A DNA stretch of 64,000 nucleotides from Semisulcospira habei (GCA_036245525.1 BTPG01000001.1:176624164-176688163); one strand, 5' to 3'. Numbered from the stretch's first letter, positions 1 through 12,640 are shown. Notes: a model not told the origin generated them from the letters alone. Program-made: numbers and translations.

Positions 1-189
1 AGCGTCCGTTATCCAGCGTCTGTTGTCCGTGGTAAACTTTAATGTTTGCATTTTCTCGGAGACTATTCAAGCCTCAGACTTCAAACTTGGCCTAAGGTTA
101 CTTTGTGGCAAAACCTTTCTAAACATACCTATTTCAGGGACCTCTCTCAAAGGTCAAAGTCACAGGAAGACCAGAAAGGGGTAAAAAAT

Positions 190-985
190 AACCATATTTT
201 CACAAATTGTTCCTCTTCAAATACTATTTTCAACTTCAAACCCAAACTTGGTATAGAGATACTTGATGGTAAGACCATTCAATGCATACTTATTTGGATG
301 ACCCCTCGGCAAGTTCAAGGGTAAGAAAAGGTTAAGCAAATGTGTGAAAAATGGCAGTTTTTGATAGAATTGTAGTTTTTATCAAAGTTTTTGCCAACAT
401 TTCAGTCAGATGTGGCACAAAGGTAGCTGATGATAAGACCTTTATATGCATACTAATTTGGTGGTCCCCTGGTAAAGGTCAAGGATCTTGGGGGTCCAGA
501 AATAGGTAAAAATAAAATAGACATGCATTGATAAAAACTGTTTTTTTCTCAAATACTATTTTCAGCTTTAAACCCAAACTTGATACATAGATACCTGATG
601 ATAAGGTTTTTCTAATTTGGATGGCCCCTTGGAAAGGTCAAGGGTCACAGGAGGTTGGCAAGTCTGTGAAAAATGCCAGTTTTTGGTAGAATTGTTTTAA
701 TCAAAGTTTTTGCAAACTTTTTAATCAAATTTGGCATAAAGGTAGCTGATGATAACACCTTTCTATGCATGCTAATTTAGTTGAACCCTCACAAAAATCA
801 AGGGTCACGGAGGATTGACAAATGTGAGAGACATTTTGAGACACTTTGGATTTAACTGGTACAAAAGCGAACCCTTTACATATGTTCAGACACTTGAACG
901 CTTGTTCATTTCAGTGACCTGTTGGAAAGGTCACACTGATTATGTGGATTGGTCATACACATGAGCCATAAGGGCTTTGCTTTAT
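190..985. repeat. Degenerate duplicated AT-rich repeat (two ~330-bp units)
   Basis: Two diverged units follow each other. The block starting CAAATACTATTTTCAACTTC near 217 recurs near 550. The block GTAGCTGATGATAAGACC near 423 recurs near 743 as GTAGCTGATGATAACACC. The offset is about 320-333 bp. No long reading frame is conserved between the units, so this looks like a non-coding repeat. The end (about 815-985) also recurs inverted at about 47760-47935, so at least that part belongs to a dispersed family. Family unknown to me. Confidence 0.6.
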
Positions 986-1169
986 TGTTCATTATTAAGT
1001 AGCCTTGAACCTAAACAATTCATAAGCACAAACAAATGCATATATGTGCCACACATTTTTGTAAGTTTGAGGCCAAAACATCGTTTATGTGGTCAGCTTT
1101 GGGCACAGAAAAAGAAATAGTTTGACATTACATTATTTTTAGCTTCAGTAATCATTAAATTAAATTAAT

Positions 1170-1795
1170 CGTTAATAAATTCAAATACTTAGGAGCCATT
1201 GTGACAGATGAGGGATCAAAACCAGAAATACTGTCCAGGATTGCGCAGACAACAACAGCACTGACAAGATTGAAGACCATATGGAAGGACAGAAACATCA
1301 CACTCTGCTCCAAGATCAGACTGATGCGCTTCTTAGTCATCTCAGTGTTTTTGTATGCCTGCGAGTCATGGACCCTAACAGCAGACCTTGAAAGGAGGAT
1401 ACAAGCCACTGAAATGAGATGTTTTCGAAGGCTGCTTGAGATTTCATACAGAGATCACATCACAAACGTGGAAGTGGGAAGCAAAATCAGGCAAGCCATC
1501 GGGTCATATGAAGACCTATTAGCCATTGTGAAAAAACGCAAACTGAAGTGGTATGGGCATGTCACGCGTTCAGCAGGGCTTGTCAAAACAATCCTGCAAG
1601 GCACTGTGCAAGGAGGACGAAGGAGAGGAAGACAGAGCAAAAGATGGGCGGACTATATCTCGGAGTGGACATGACTGAAGCTGCGCGATACGCTAAGAAT
1701 GGCAGAGAACAGAGAAGAATGGAGAGAGCTGGTTGCCAAGTCATCAGTGGTGCCCCAACGGTCGGCAGGACTACGGGATATAGATAGATAGATAG
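1170..1795 (+). pseudogene. 3' end of an RTE-like LINE (reverse transcriptase C-terminal part)
   Basis: An open frame from about 1170 to the stop near 1672 encodes the region downstream of the RT catalytic core. It contains the KYLGAIVTDEGS motif (connection/thumb region), FLYACESWTL and RRLKWYGHV-like KLKWYGHVTR, all typical of RTE-type endonuclease-reverse transcriptases. The upstream endonuclease and catalytic RT motifs are absent, so the copy is 5'-truncated. This is normal for target-primed reverse transcription. After the stop comes a short 3' region ending in a (GATA)n run near 1780-1795, the simple-repeat tail expected of an RTE-like LINE. The frame itself is uninterrupted, so the copy may be fairly young. 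Clade assignment is by motif memory only. Confidence 0.75.
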
Positions 1796-1799
1796 AATC

Positions 1800-3375
1800 A
1801 TTAAAGTATGTACCAAATATGCCAATATTACAAGTAACTGTCACTTTATTTTGTCTTAATTTGCAGTACACGTTTTTGTCTGCCGTATTGAAAATACTTT
1901 GAAATTGGGCTGGCCTCAGCCCATTCAACACCTAGTATGCGATAACATAGGCGGGCAGGCATCACAGGCGGGCAGGCATCACACCGTGTGTGACAGCGAT
2001 TAGAGTCTGCGTTTGTGGACGGATAAGCATGAAGCATTAGGATATTATCTTTAAAAGAATTACCTCGAGGCAGTTGGGTTTTTTTTTAATTTTTTAAAAA
2101 AATTTTTTTAATTAGTTTGCACATTATTGAGAAAATGATCATTTTCACAAAAGCCGGTTGATCCGTATTAGAGTCCGTAATGTTTCTTGTTCTTACTAGA
2201 TATTTTGCGTATAGCTAGATTAAAGGAAGACATTGCCTGAGTTCGTCAACCAGCATTGTACCTCTTTAAACGTTTTGAATGATAATGCATTTTGAAATTT
2301 TTCGAAGTACGTTTCACTTCCACCAAGGAGTCAGCCCTGAAAGAGGCTGCGTGGAAGAGACCTTTGCGTGCCTTTCACGACTCAGAGAATGACAGTGACG
2401 TAAAAGCGCCAAACACTTCAGTATTATACAATGTTCCTAACTGAAGCAAAGCACGAAAGGTCAGTGTTATACATGTGTATGGGTTCAAGCAATGCTCTCT
2501 CTGTTTTTGACAATTTTATTAGGAAGACGGTCTCTCTATATTTGTTATGATGTCTGCGAACTTAATGTGGAAAACGTGGGAAAATGAAAGCAGTATAAAA
2601 AAGGATTTGTGGACATGGGTCATCCCATCTTCTTCTTCTTCTTCAGAAAGGCTGTGGCTACGACAGCCCACAGAACGTTTAACTGGCGCCATGTGTGTCA
2701 GTGCTTGTGTGGATCGGGGGTAGGGTAGGTTAGGGTGGAGAGATATGAATCAGAAGGATAAGTTTAAAAAATAGTAACAACTCTGAATGTTCCTAAAGCA
2801 AATCACATGTGAGCTCAAAACAATGCAGTAGACTTTGGGATGAAATCCTCATCTTGTATTTTTAGTGTGTAAAGCAAACAACTCCGCATTGTGCATTTTA
2901 TTCAACATGTTTGTAGACTTACTATTAAATACGCTTAAGTCCAATGTGCAAGGGACATTTTTTCCCCTTGAATTTACCGATATTTCACTTATTTAAATGC
3001 AGGTAAGTTGACTTCTCCGAAGTTGGACAAGTGAAAATTTCCACATAGTTCTTCATTATTTCGTTATTTAACAGAAGGAAGAAATCTGTTCAGATCTCAC
3101 TTCTCTCTGATATTGAAAAAAAAGTAAACATTGATATGTCTTACTTATTATGTTTGCTTTGAAATAAACCAAGGAGAAAGTCTGGTTTCTTTGAAAACCT
3201 GCCACTTTCGCACAGTCTATGTATGAATATGTGAACTGAAAATGTGTGATTTTCCGTATCTGACAAAAACTGCTTGAAGGACATACTTGCCTACTTGTAG
3301 GTGACATCCTTACAAGTCTGTGATGAGATATCTGGGAAAATAATTGGGTGAATAAGGTTTTTTTGAAGTAATTTT
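1800..3375. other. Non-coding stretch, no gene seen
   Basis: AT-rich sequence without a convincing frame. It includes a short direct duplication of GGCGGGCAGGCATCACA at about 1950-1985 and a TTC run near 2630. Nothing here supports a gene or a recognisable transposon. Confidence 0.5.
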
Positions 3376-3458
3376 CAGGGGCGGATCCAGAGGGTGTCTC
3401 GACAGGTGGGGGAGGGGAGGGGGGCACAACACCCCCCCTCACCAACCCCCCCCCCCCC

Positions 3459-3495
<37 letters not shown>

Positions 3496-3641
3496 GGGAT
3501 CCCACTGTTTTACAAACGGTGTCATACAAAACAAATTCAGACCAAACACTGACTATGAGGTGAGCATGAAATCCTAAAAAGAAAGAAGCACGCTTAGAAA
3601 GAACAATTACAAATAAGTTGTTGAAATTATTTTTTCTTGGT

Positions 3642-3697
<56 letters not shown>

Positions 3698-3772
3698 GGG
3701 ATTTTCTTTAAAATGGTACTATTGTTTTGTAACCGTTCTTTCTACACACATTTCTTCTTTTCTTTTTTTCTT

Positions 3773-3803
<31 letters not shown>

Positions 3804-4289
3804 TGGGGGGGGGGGGAGGGGTGGGGGGGGGGGGGGCAGCAGGGGGGAAGTTCTGTGACATATTTAGAGTTTTCAGAACTAAGATTTTTATTTATTAAAA
3901 CTTTTCTTCTTTTATCACAGCAAGAGGCACTGCGTTACATGAGCCCCTGTGAGTGCAGGGACACATGCCACTCTATGTATGGGTGAAGTACTGTGACTGC
4001 AGTACTGCAGGTTAGCAGTGCCAAGTGAGGATATTTGACTATAGGCCCATGAACACACCAGGCCCGCCCACCGATCCCTTTGGGATAATTGTGAAATACA
4101 CCGTACAAGAAAAGAAGAACCATCGAATAGTAAAACACAACCAACTTCCACAAATAACCACCCCCCCCCCCCCCCCCCCACCCACCAAAAAAAAAAAAAA
4201 AAAAAAAAAGGTTTTTGGTCAGGGATGACAAGGGGGCCCGTCTACCCTAGACCCCCTCCCCCCCCCCCCCCCCTACGGATCCGCCACTG
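3376..4289. mobile_element. MITE-like non-autonomous DNA transposon rich in homopolymer runs
   Basis: The left end CAGGGGCGGATCC and the right end GGATCCGCCACTG are inverted repeats of each other. Both are flanked by the same 6 bases AATTTT (3370-3375 and 4290-4295), a likely target-site duplication. No transposase is encoded. The interior has three T-run/G-run modules: T then G at about 3642-3700, T/C-broken T then G at about 3765-3835, and C then A at about 4160-4209 in inverted orientation. A long C tract lies at 3448-3493. The ends resemble those of cut-and-paste elements of the hAT type, but superfamily is not certain. The glycine-rich frames across it are products of the G runs and not proteins. 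Confidence 0.65.
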
Positions 4290-7200
4290 AATTTTCTTAG
4301 AAAATCCCCTTTCCATAGAAAATAGCGTTTTACGAGTGAGGTCAAGTGCCCTATTGACGGACATTCCAGGTACACTTCAGAAGTTGCTGGTGTTGCTGAT
4401 TGCACTTCGGGGAGCCTCTTCCAAGTTTTGCTGAGTGTACTTGGGAAGCATCCAGTGCTTTTCATAGGTGGCTAGCAATCAGAATCAAGCTCGGGTCTTT
4501 TTTATTTTACGAATGTATGTCTAAACTGATATCTCAAGCTTGGGTTATGCTCAAACTATGTAGTCCTGTGAAAGATTGACGTTTTGACCGGTTTCTTGTT
4601 TCACATTTTTCACGGAAAGCAATCTAGGTAGTTTTCCATTGTTAAAAAAAAAACAAATGCATTGTCCTTCATACTCACGATAGTCCTGTGTTTATCATGC
4701 AGACTGGTATGCCAGCGACCAGTGTTCGAATCTGGGTTGAGATCTTTTTCTTTCTTATTTCAAGTTTTCTTTTGACTTTTTTTCTTCACTTTGGATACCA
4801 GTATATGTGGTTTTCTGTAACAGTATTTTTAAACAGTGCCAGTGTTTTGGTGAGCCTAATTCTGTAGCACTCAAAACCAAGGACACTACCGGTATATCAT
4901 GTATTTTTTTTTAAAAATCCTGTGAAGTACAGTGATGTAAATAGATACGTCATCACACATACACATGATGCCAAACAGGAACTGCGTTACGCTGTACGAT
5001 TGTTGTATTGATTTTTTTTTATTGTCTATTTATGAGGAAACATACTTAATGTAACAGAAACGGTCAGTTAAAATGTAAGTTTCACTTTCAGACAGTTTAT
5101 CACGTTTGCCAGCTGTTGATAAATTAAGCATGTTTGCAAATATAAATACCAGCTGTAGTCTTGGCAGTGAACTCCATCACCGTGTTCCACCACATGATAT
5201 TGTCTGCATGCTCAGAAGTAGAAATGCATAATAGATTTCTCTGCTACATAAATACTGATGGCTACACTTGCCTCTGATGACTGTTGGGCTGCCTCAACCA
5301 GAATAAAATGAAAATATAAGCAGTGAAGGGGCCTGCAATACGGACAGCACCAAACCTCTGTCTACCTTACATCAATGAGAAACGGATGAATGAGGGGATT
5401 CTACTTTTGATCTGTTAATCAGTGTGTATGTGTGCGCGCACCACGGTGCGTGTGTGCGTCTGCATGTGTATTTTTGTGTATCAGTCTGTTAAAGAATGGG
5501 TGGTTGAATCAAGGATTTGCGATGGGAACCACATGTGAAACGGCAGTTTAGCAGTTTAGGGATGTATCACGTCTATTAGGGTCATGAGGGGCAGCACAGA
5601 AAATGCTTACCTTGCCTAGGAATGTGTTGAAGTTTACTTCTATACTATGTCAGGAGTGAACTGATCTATCTGTGCACATAAGAAAAATATACTATACTGT
5701 GTCAAAAAAATAGGGGATATTAAGATTTCAACTTGAATGGTTGAGAATTTTCAAAATCGGCCAAAGTCATGAGTTATGCCACTGATTAGCTGTGCTACTG
5801 GCCTACATTTTCACAGTATTGGTATTGTGGTGTGGTCAGATTGAGAGCCATGAATATGGCGGTTGGGTCCTATGGTAAGTCACATGCATGTTATTTCCTT
5901 GAAAATCGTCTCAGTTTGGCTTTAATCATTGTCGTGTGTACCGGTATTAAAACTGGTTGTCAGATAATTAGGCCTCAGTTTGCAGGCCACTGATCATAAT
6001 TTTATTTTTATAAGTGCTGCTCACCCGAAGTGCACATGAAAAAGAAGTCAAACTAGCCTCAGAATTTAAGTCAGTTTTTGGCCATTTCTGAAAACAAAAT
6101 GGACTTGCCAGAAAAGGTCATCCAGTGCCTTTGATTTTATATCTCTTTACCAGTACTCGTTATGACTGACAGTACACTACGCTTCATAAAACTGGTTTTA
6201 AACTTTGGAACCCAATTGACAATAAGTATGGCAGTTGTCAGGTTCCAGACATATTCATATCACAGATCGGAACAGGGTATAGCAACCTGCTAAAAGCCAC
6301 AACTTTGGGCAGAGAAAGAACTAACCACACAGTTGCTGTCAGTAAAAACAATACTGTTAATGAAAAGAAAAGGGGAGACTGCCAGTGCTAATATTTTAGG
6401 AAGGTTACAAAGTAAAGTAGGTAAAAGCACTGTCAGAAATGTGCATGATCGACCAGTGATCATAGATCTACTGTGGTCAAAGCATACACAAAAAACTGTT
6501 AATGTGTTAAAGGTCATGCCATGTGTTTTCCCCTTTTGAAATATTCCAAGTTGCGGGTCAACAGCCATGCAGAGTGAGACGGTCTTGTAAGCCCAGCCAA
6601 CCATCTGCGTGGAACGTTTGTGGCAGTCCCAGTCAGGAACACCTTAAACCAAGGCGCTCTTCGATATTCTGTGTGTACAGTATCGCAAACTGCACATTTT
6701 GCCTATCAAAACACCTGTGTGTGCTATTCGGGCGTTTCACAATAACAAAAAAATAAAGTAATTAACATTTTACTATGTATTGCTTTCCTGTGGTCAGAAA
6801 AATCTCTTTGTCTCGGTGTTACTACTCAGTAGGAAACCATCTCCTTGCAGGTGCCATTTTTCAAACTCGTGCATCCCTTGTGATCATTCATAGTAGCGTG
6901 AATTAACAGTCCACATTATCTTAAATGTTACAATATTGTTTCCAGGGATTTCCAGGTATTTTTGTAAATTTTTTTTAGAGGGGGGTGGGGGGTACCATAC
7001 GCATACAAGTATAATCTTACTGCTGGTTTAAGCAATTGATCTGGTGATTTGCATATTATTTGCCATGCTACAGGCTCTACAGAAGTTCTGTACCTGGCAG
7101 AATGGACCACAAATAAACAGTAAATGAGATTCTTTTCTTTCTTCTACCTGTATAAGATTCTTCATCTTCAAGTGTGTGTGTGTTAGGGAGAGAGAGAGAG

Positions 7201-7452
7201 AGAATCAATGAATCCATTAATCTTTATCTTACAACGGTAAAGATATTAACAATGCCAGAGGCAATGCCATTTTTCAAATCTGCCGTTGCTACATCTACAA
7301 ACAAACACAGCAATTACATTACATTGATACATGTATATGACCAACGCCTACGGGTGTGTTGGGGAAGGGGAGCAATGCTGAATGGTAAGAAGAGAAACAA
7401 CAACAAAAACGCCGCGCACATATTCGCATGCGCACACACCGATTCACACACA
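4290..7452. other. Non-coding stretch with one dispersed repeat
   Basis: No coding frame in this interval has recognisable features. The ~100-aa - strand frame at 6290-6604 shows no motif. The segment 5700-6260 is a dispersed repeat (see separate entry). A short GT-rich run lies at 5420-5480 and a GA run at 7190-7200. Confidence 0.5.
5700..6260 (-). repeat. Dispersed repeat, inverted copy of 46905-47360
   Basis: Read on the - strand, this segment aligns with 46905-47360 over several blocks in the same order: a CTGGAAC...GACAACTGCC block, GAGTACTGGTAAA, CTTCTTTTTCATGTGCACTTC, and CAATACTGTGAAAATGTAG. The copies are diverged, with many substitutions and small indels. No frame is conserved between them. 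It is either an old non-autonomous transposon or the untranslated part of a larger element. Family not recognised. Confidence 0.6.
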
Positions 7453-7463
7453 CACACACAACG

Positions 7464-7818
7464 CGGGTGGTCTGCCCTGGGGGACTTGGGTGGGGTTAAC
7501 TACTTTTTAGTTCCCAGGGTCACCCTGGTCAGCTCCACAGGGTGGGTTTTCCCCTCTATTCTGGGGCATGTGTTTCTGTCTACCCTTGGTCCATTCACCT
7601 GTATTTTCCTTTTTTAAACTCTCCCTACTGTCTGCGCTGCCTGTAGCTCTTGATATTGGATGTGTGTTGCTAAATGGTCTTAGGTTTATTTAACGTATTA
7701 GACCGGCTGGCGACATGCATCCAATATTCTGTTTAGATTTTTTTCATTTTCACAAGCAGTGCAGGCACATCCTGAGAAAGTCTTGTTGCTGTCGGGACGT
7801 TAAGCAATGTACAACCCG
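7464..7818 (+). mobile_element. SINE copy 1 (TCGGGACGTTAAGCAA-tail family)
   Basis: Begins near GCGGGTGGTCTGCCCTGGGG and ends TCGGGACGTTAAGCAATGTACAAC. It is flanked by CACACACAACG at 7453-7463 and 7819-7829, a target-site duplication in a CA-rich target. The body is the same ~390-bp sequence found five more times in the window. It is non-coding, and the frames across it are not genes. A head derived from a known small RNA is not obvious. The tail motif GTCGGGACGTTAAGCAA is probably shared with a LINE that mobilises it (inference). Confidence 0.8.
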
Positions 7819-7899
7819 CACACACAACGATCACGCACGCACACACAAGTTGTACATGTATACATACATAGCAGTAGATTGGGTACTTACTAACTGATA

Positions 7900-9500
7900 T
7901 CTACGTATAGAAAGCAAAGTTTGCAGATAGTTATGGCTGCAAAGATGATTCCTGAGAGAAAGAAGTCCCGCTTTGTGAATCTTATCTGTTGTCAAAGTAG
8001 GATCGGGTAAAATTAATTTCGCTCCTTGTCTATGTACGGAGTTCAGTCTTTTTAAAAACATCTCTGCAGGCATCCCACACTGTCGAAGCATAATTAATGT
8101 GGGACTGAATATATACATAATAAAATAATTTTCTGGTTTCAAAGTTAGTGAAGTGCTTCAGTTTGGACAGCATGAAAATGTTTCTTGAAACGGCAGTTTT
8201 ACACACTTTATGCGTGTGTGCCTGCCACTTGAGCTGGTCATCTATGATAATTCCAAGGAGGCGGTGTTCAGACACCCTGGTATGTATTTTAAGGGATGTA
8301 GATGATCGTCTTGTTCTATACATGCTTATTTTTCTGTGGGCTGGTGATTGGGTGCCTGATATGCGGGTGCAGGGGATCTAACTGTTTGTCTGTCCAGCGC
8401 TGAGTAATTCCCCTTGGTATGTGTACATTTCTACCAGCGCTAGCCTCGCCCATCTGGTTTGTGAGTGTCTACCCTTGGTCCATTCACCTGTATGTTCCTT
8501 TTTAAACTCTTCCTACTGTCTGCGCCTCCTGTAGCTCTTGATATTGGACGTGTGTTGCTAAATGGTCTTTGGTTTATTTAGCGTATTAGACCGGCTGGCG
8601 TCATACGTTCAATATGAGTTCTGTTTAGTTGGGTTTTTTTGGTTTTTTTTTTCACAAGCAGTGCAGGCACGCCCTGAGAAAGTCTTGTTGCTGTCGGGAC
8701 GTTAAGCAATGTACAATCAACCAACCAACCCTTTAGGTATGAACTAAAGAAGGAAACTGCTGAGACGTTTTTTTTTTTAAAATAATGACTATGTTTGCTT
8801 ATCCGAGTGTCATGGTTAACGAGGTCAAAGGCCTTCTTAAAGTCAAGGTATAAAACACCCGTCAATTGAGAATTGTTTACGTTAGATAACCACTTATCTG
8901 CAAGTCTGGTTAGCGCTGTATGACAGGAATACTTCGGACGAAACCCAGACTGGAAGGGATGAAGCATATTATTTGTCTCTAAATACTGAGACAAATGTTT
9001 GTGTACATGTCGCTGCTGAGGTTTGCTGAACACGGACAGTAACGAAATCGGTCTATAATTATTCAGATTTCCCCTGTCCTTGGATTTCGGTAGTGGAATT
9101 ACTTTTGCAAGTTTAAGGTGTGTAGGATGGAGGACACACTGATGGAGACACAGGTTGTAAAAGTATGTCAGCGATTCAACAATGTAAGGTAGAGATAGTT
9201 TCAGAACTTTAGGATTTATGTTATCAGGGCCTGGTGACTTCTTGTTCGCGAGACTACTTATGAATTTACCTACTTTATGTATTGCAGTCGATGGAATGCT
9301 AAAAGGAGACACAGTTTTTTTTTTAAATTGTAGTACCCATTGCCTTGTGTTGAGAAACCTTCAGCAACAGATAGGAAGTGATTATTAAACATGTCAGCAG
9401 ATAGATCACTAGGGATTACCGTGGACGCACTACAGCCTTTTTGTGTTTATAGTCTATTATGCCTGTGCTAGCCCCAATGGCGAAAGCGAGCAAAAGGGAA
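7900..9500 (-). pseudogene. CR1/Jockey-group LINE reverse transcriptase, frameshifted and split by a SINE
   Basis: On the - strand, 9312-8740 encodes the RT fingers/palm. It shows KKSPGPDNINPKVLK, the NNYRPISLLSV motif, FQSGFRPKYSCHTAL, and the first catalytic aspartate in YLDFKKAFDLVNHD. The C-terminal part (LLGIIIDDQLKWQAHTH, then a segment with RQGAKLIL) lies at 8323-7870 in two frames. A 5'-truncated SINE copy (8468-8720) sits between the halves and replaces the region where the YADD box would be. The upstream stretch to about 9500 is still LINE-like, with an FNNHFLSV-type segment. Inactive copy. Confidence 0.75.
8468..8720 (+). mobile_element. SINE copy 2, 5'-truncated
   Basis: Starts inside the SINE at TCTACCCTTGGTCCATTCAC and continues to TCGGGACGTTAAGCAATGTACAATC, followed by a CAAC-type simple tail. 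It lacks the first ~130 bp of the full-length unit. It interrupts the - strand LINE reverse transcriptase in which it lies. Confidence 0.75.
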
Positions 9501-9531
9501 TGTACCTTACGTCTAGGTATTTATAATGTGC

Positions 9532-11480
9532 TTATCTTATAATAATTAAAACTCTACAACTCGCGCACGCATGCGCACGCTTTAGACAATGACTCACGTA
9601 CCACAAATACATTACGACAGTCAGCTTGGGGTGGGGAGTGTGGTAATGTAGTGCTAGAACTGTTGAAAGAGATGAGTTTTGAGGGCGGACTAGAAGGAGG
9701 AGAGAGTGTTTCTGACGGAGAGAGAGTGGGAGAGTGTTCCAGGTGGATGGACCGTAGACGGAGAAGGAGCGGGGGCCGAAAGTTCTGAGTTTGGTGCGGG
9801 GGATGTGGAGGCGGAGAGGGTCGGAAGATGAGCGGGAAGGAGTGTAGGGGTGAAGTAAGTTGGAGAGATAGGTAGGAGCGTAGTTGTTCAGGGATTTGTA
9901 GCAGAGAGACAGAATCTTATATTGGATGCGTTGGTGGATGGGAAGCCACTGAAGGAGTTTGAGCAGGGGAGTGATGTGGTCGGATTTTTTCTTTCTGAGG
10001 ACGAGGCGGGCAGCATTGTTCTGGACGCGCTGGAGAGTGAAAGTGGTGGAATGAGGGAGGCCGGAAAGGAGAGAGTTGCAATAGTCCATGAGAGATAAGA
10101 TGAGAGAGACAGCAAGTTTGATGGCAGCTTCAGTGGTGAGGTATTTTCTGATCTGACTGATGCGGCGGAGGTGGAAATATCGCGCCTGGGCCGTGGCGGA
10201 GACGAAGCTGGTTATGGAAAGGGAGGAATCGAGGATAACGCCGAGGTTCTTGGCCGAGTCAGAGAGGGAGATGGGGGTGCTGTCGAGTTGAAGGTGGAGG
10301 GAGCTGGGAAAGTTTCTGGCGAGTGCCTACCAGCATGGCTTCCGTTTTGTCGTCGTTCAGTTTAAGCTTGTTTGCTGTCGTCCAGTTTTTCACGTCTTTT
10401 TCACGTAACGCGAGTCAGTAGTGACTGAGTGTTGTCGAGTTTGTCTTTGTCTAGTTGTAAGTCGTCAGCGTAGAGGTGGTGGTGTATGTGATGAGACTGG
10501 ATGATGATGGACAGGGGAGAGGTGTAGAGTGTGAAAAGCACCGGGCCCAGGACGCACCCCTGTGGAACTCCGCAGGAGAGCCTGACTGGGTTGGAGGAGA
10601 CGCCGTCGATGGTGACGGACTGCTGTCTGTCGGAGAGGTAGGAGAGGAACCAGGAGTGAGCAGAGTCAGTGCCGAAGGAGTGATGAAGGCAGTGGAGGAG
10701 GATAGAGTGGTCGATAGTGTCGAAGGCGGCAGAAAGATCGAGTAGCGTAAGAAGGGAGATGTTGCCCGAGTCGGTGGAGAGGAGCAGGTCGTTTAGGATA
10801 TGTAGAAGGGCTGTTTCAGTGCTGTGATGTTTGCAATAGGCAGACTGGAAGGGACTGAGGAGGTTGTTCTCGGCGAGGTGGAGGTTGAGCTGTTTGAGAA
10901 CAACCTTCTCAAGAAGCTTGGACAGAAAAGAGAGATTGGAGACAGGGCGATAGTTCTTGAGATCGTTTGGGTCGAGGTTGTGTTTTTGGAGGAGAGGACG
11001 GACGATGGCGGACTTGAAGATATCGGGGACGGAGCCATTCTCTAGAGATGTGTTGATGATGTCGGTAATGAAGGGCAAAAGTTTTGGAAGGCCGTCCCGG
11101 TAGAGAGAAGCCGGGAGGGGGTCTAGTTCGCAGATTTTGAAAGGCATGGACTTTATGGTCTTGAGGACTTCATCCTGAGAGACGGGGCGGAAGGACGAGA
11201 GGGGAGTGCCGGAAAGAGGGTCGGGGGGGGGGGGGGGAGGTCGGGAGGGCAAGGCGGAGAAGACAGAGTATCGAGTGCGTTGCGCAGAGTTTGGATTTTG
11301 TCGGAAAAATAGGTGGAAAAAGCGGACGGGAGTTCTTCTTTCCTGTGTGTGTTGGGGAGAGGAGAGTCTTTAGAAGTGCCTAGGAAGCGTAGAGGGTTTT
11401 GGAAGAAGTGGATTCCAGGATTTTATTTTGAAGGTGTTTACGTTTGGAGTCGGATATCATTCTGCAGACGGCAAGATCTA
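9532..11480 (-). pseudogene. L2/CR1-type LINE reverse transcriptase (ORF2, 3' half)
   Basis: On the - strand, about 11340-10401 encodes a nearly complete RT palm. Motifs in order are the FSTYFSDKIQ region, NYRPVSNLSFLSKLLEKVV, FQSAYCKHHSTETALL, LLTLLDLSAAFDTIDHSILL (catalytic D), GVPQGCVLGPVLF and HHHLYADDLQL (YADD box). The C-terminal region follows to 9532, with MDYCNSLLSGLP, LQRVQNNAARLV and FGPRSFSVYGPSTWNTLP, the usual ending of L2/CR1 elements. Defects include a frame change at the G/C run near 11230 and another between about 10380 and 10120. The endonuclease part is missing, so the copy is truncated. The sequence is GC-rich compared with the neighbouring Polinton. Confidence 0.85.
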
Positions 11481-12153
11481 GAAACCGCAGATGTTGAGTG
11501 CGTGTGGATTGAAGTAAAACGTCCTCTTTTTTTTAGCTCTATCATACGTACGCTTCTTGTACCGTAACCCGGCGGTTACGGCGGTTGACGTTAGTTGGTA
11601 CGACGATTTCACCTGTAACTTAAATAAAGTATGTAAAGTAAACACCGACATCATTCTAATGGGTGATTTCAATATCAATTTACTGAAAGCCCACACCGCA
11701 TGGGAAACAACATCTTCCTTATTTGGGCTGGTGCAACTGGTCCAGTCACCCACTAGGATTACTGCTGTATCGTCCACTCTCATAGACAATATTTATACCA
11801 ATAATCCTAAATCTATGACTGACGTTTCTGTTCCCGACTTGAGCATTAGCGATCATTTCCCTGTAGTGTGTAACTGGGCTGCGCAAATTCCGAAATCTAA
11901 AAAGAAAGGTCATATCACCGTAACATATCGCTCTTTTAAACATTTTAATAAAAACGCATTTTTACATGATCTTAGTAATGCGTGCTTTGACGCTGTAACC
12001 GAGTCCAACGACCCAGAGGTTGTAGTGGAAGAGCCCTATGAAAAATCATTGCATAGACCTGGGATATGTTGCAAGAAAAGATTTTTAACGCCGGTCTGTA
12101 GAGAACAATATGTAGAACACGCCCTCAAAAGTACTAAGAAATATCGGCCTTAG
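11460..12153 (+). pseudogene. LINE apurinic endonuclease fragment
   Basis: The + strand frame from about 11560 to 12153 encodes the C-terminal half of an APE-type LINE endonuclease. It has DIILMGDFNINLL (the GDFN catalytic box), STLIDNIYTNN and SISDHFPVVCNW (the SDH box). The preceding piece (about 11466-11560) is in another frame, so a frameshift is present. The RT that should follow is absent, so this is an internal fragment. It faces the - strand L2-like RT to its left and is from a different copy. Confidence 0.75.
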
Positions 12154-12640
12154 TGCGCCCGTAATAATTAATTAAAAATTAATTTACCAGTAATAAACTG
12201 ACTTTTTCGCATCAGTGATACGCCATATGCAGGTTAACGGCGATCAACACTGTCCCCTAATCCGATTAAGGCGAGTCAAGGGTCAAGCGCGTTGTACCCT
12301 GTGCCATAATCTGCCCAGAGGCAAGGCAGAAGGCCACTATGGCTGGGGTATGGTGATCAAAACCAGCCACCAATAATTACTATTTTGGTTTTTATCAAGA
12401 CAAATGAGAGGTATGGATAATGGATTATTACCAGATAGTCGCATGCAGCGCTCATGCGCGCTGCAAATGATTAACCTATAATTAGTATTTCCATTCATCA
12501 AGACTAAGGGATAGTGTATCGGATACTCACAAGCAACGCTCATACGCATTACAAGTGAGTAGCCGACAATTAGTATTTCGGTAGGAAAGGCAGCAGTAGT
12601 TGGGCGATAATCTGCATGGCCTGGGCTGAATCGTGGCTAG
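12154..12640. other. Non-coding stretch with an imperfect ~115-bp duplication
   Basis: No convincing coding frame. Two diverged units lie at about 12364-12475 and 12476-12580. They share TAATTACTATTT/TAATTAGTATTT, a TCAAGAC segment, and the alternating CAGCGCTCATGCGCGC / CAACGCTCATACGCAT motif. Confidence 0.4.

Noticed and set aside
3068..3986. Glycine-rich and phenylalanine-rich frames at the MITE
   Set aside because: Created by homopolymer G, C and T runs; no conserved non-repetitive part.
6290..6756. Overlapping frames of 68-104 aa on both strands
   Set aside because: No motif, no codon-level pattern and no support from a second copy.
10476..11045. Plus-strand frames of 73-89 aa
   Set aside because: Shadow of the minus-strand L2-like reverse transcriptase, which has all the RT motifs.
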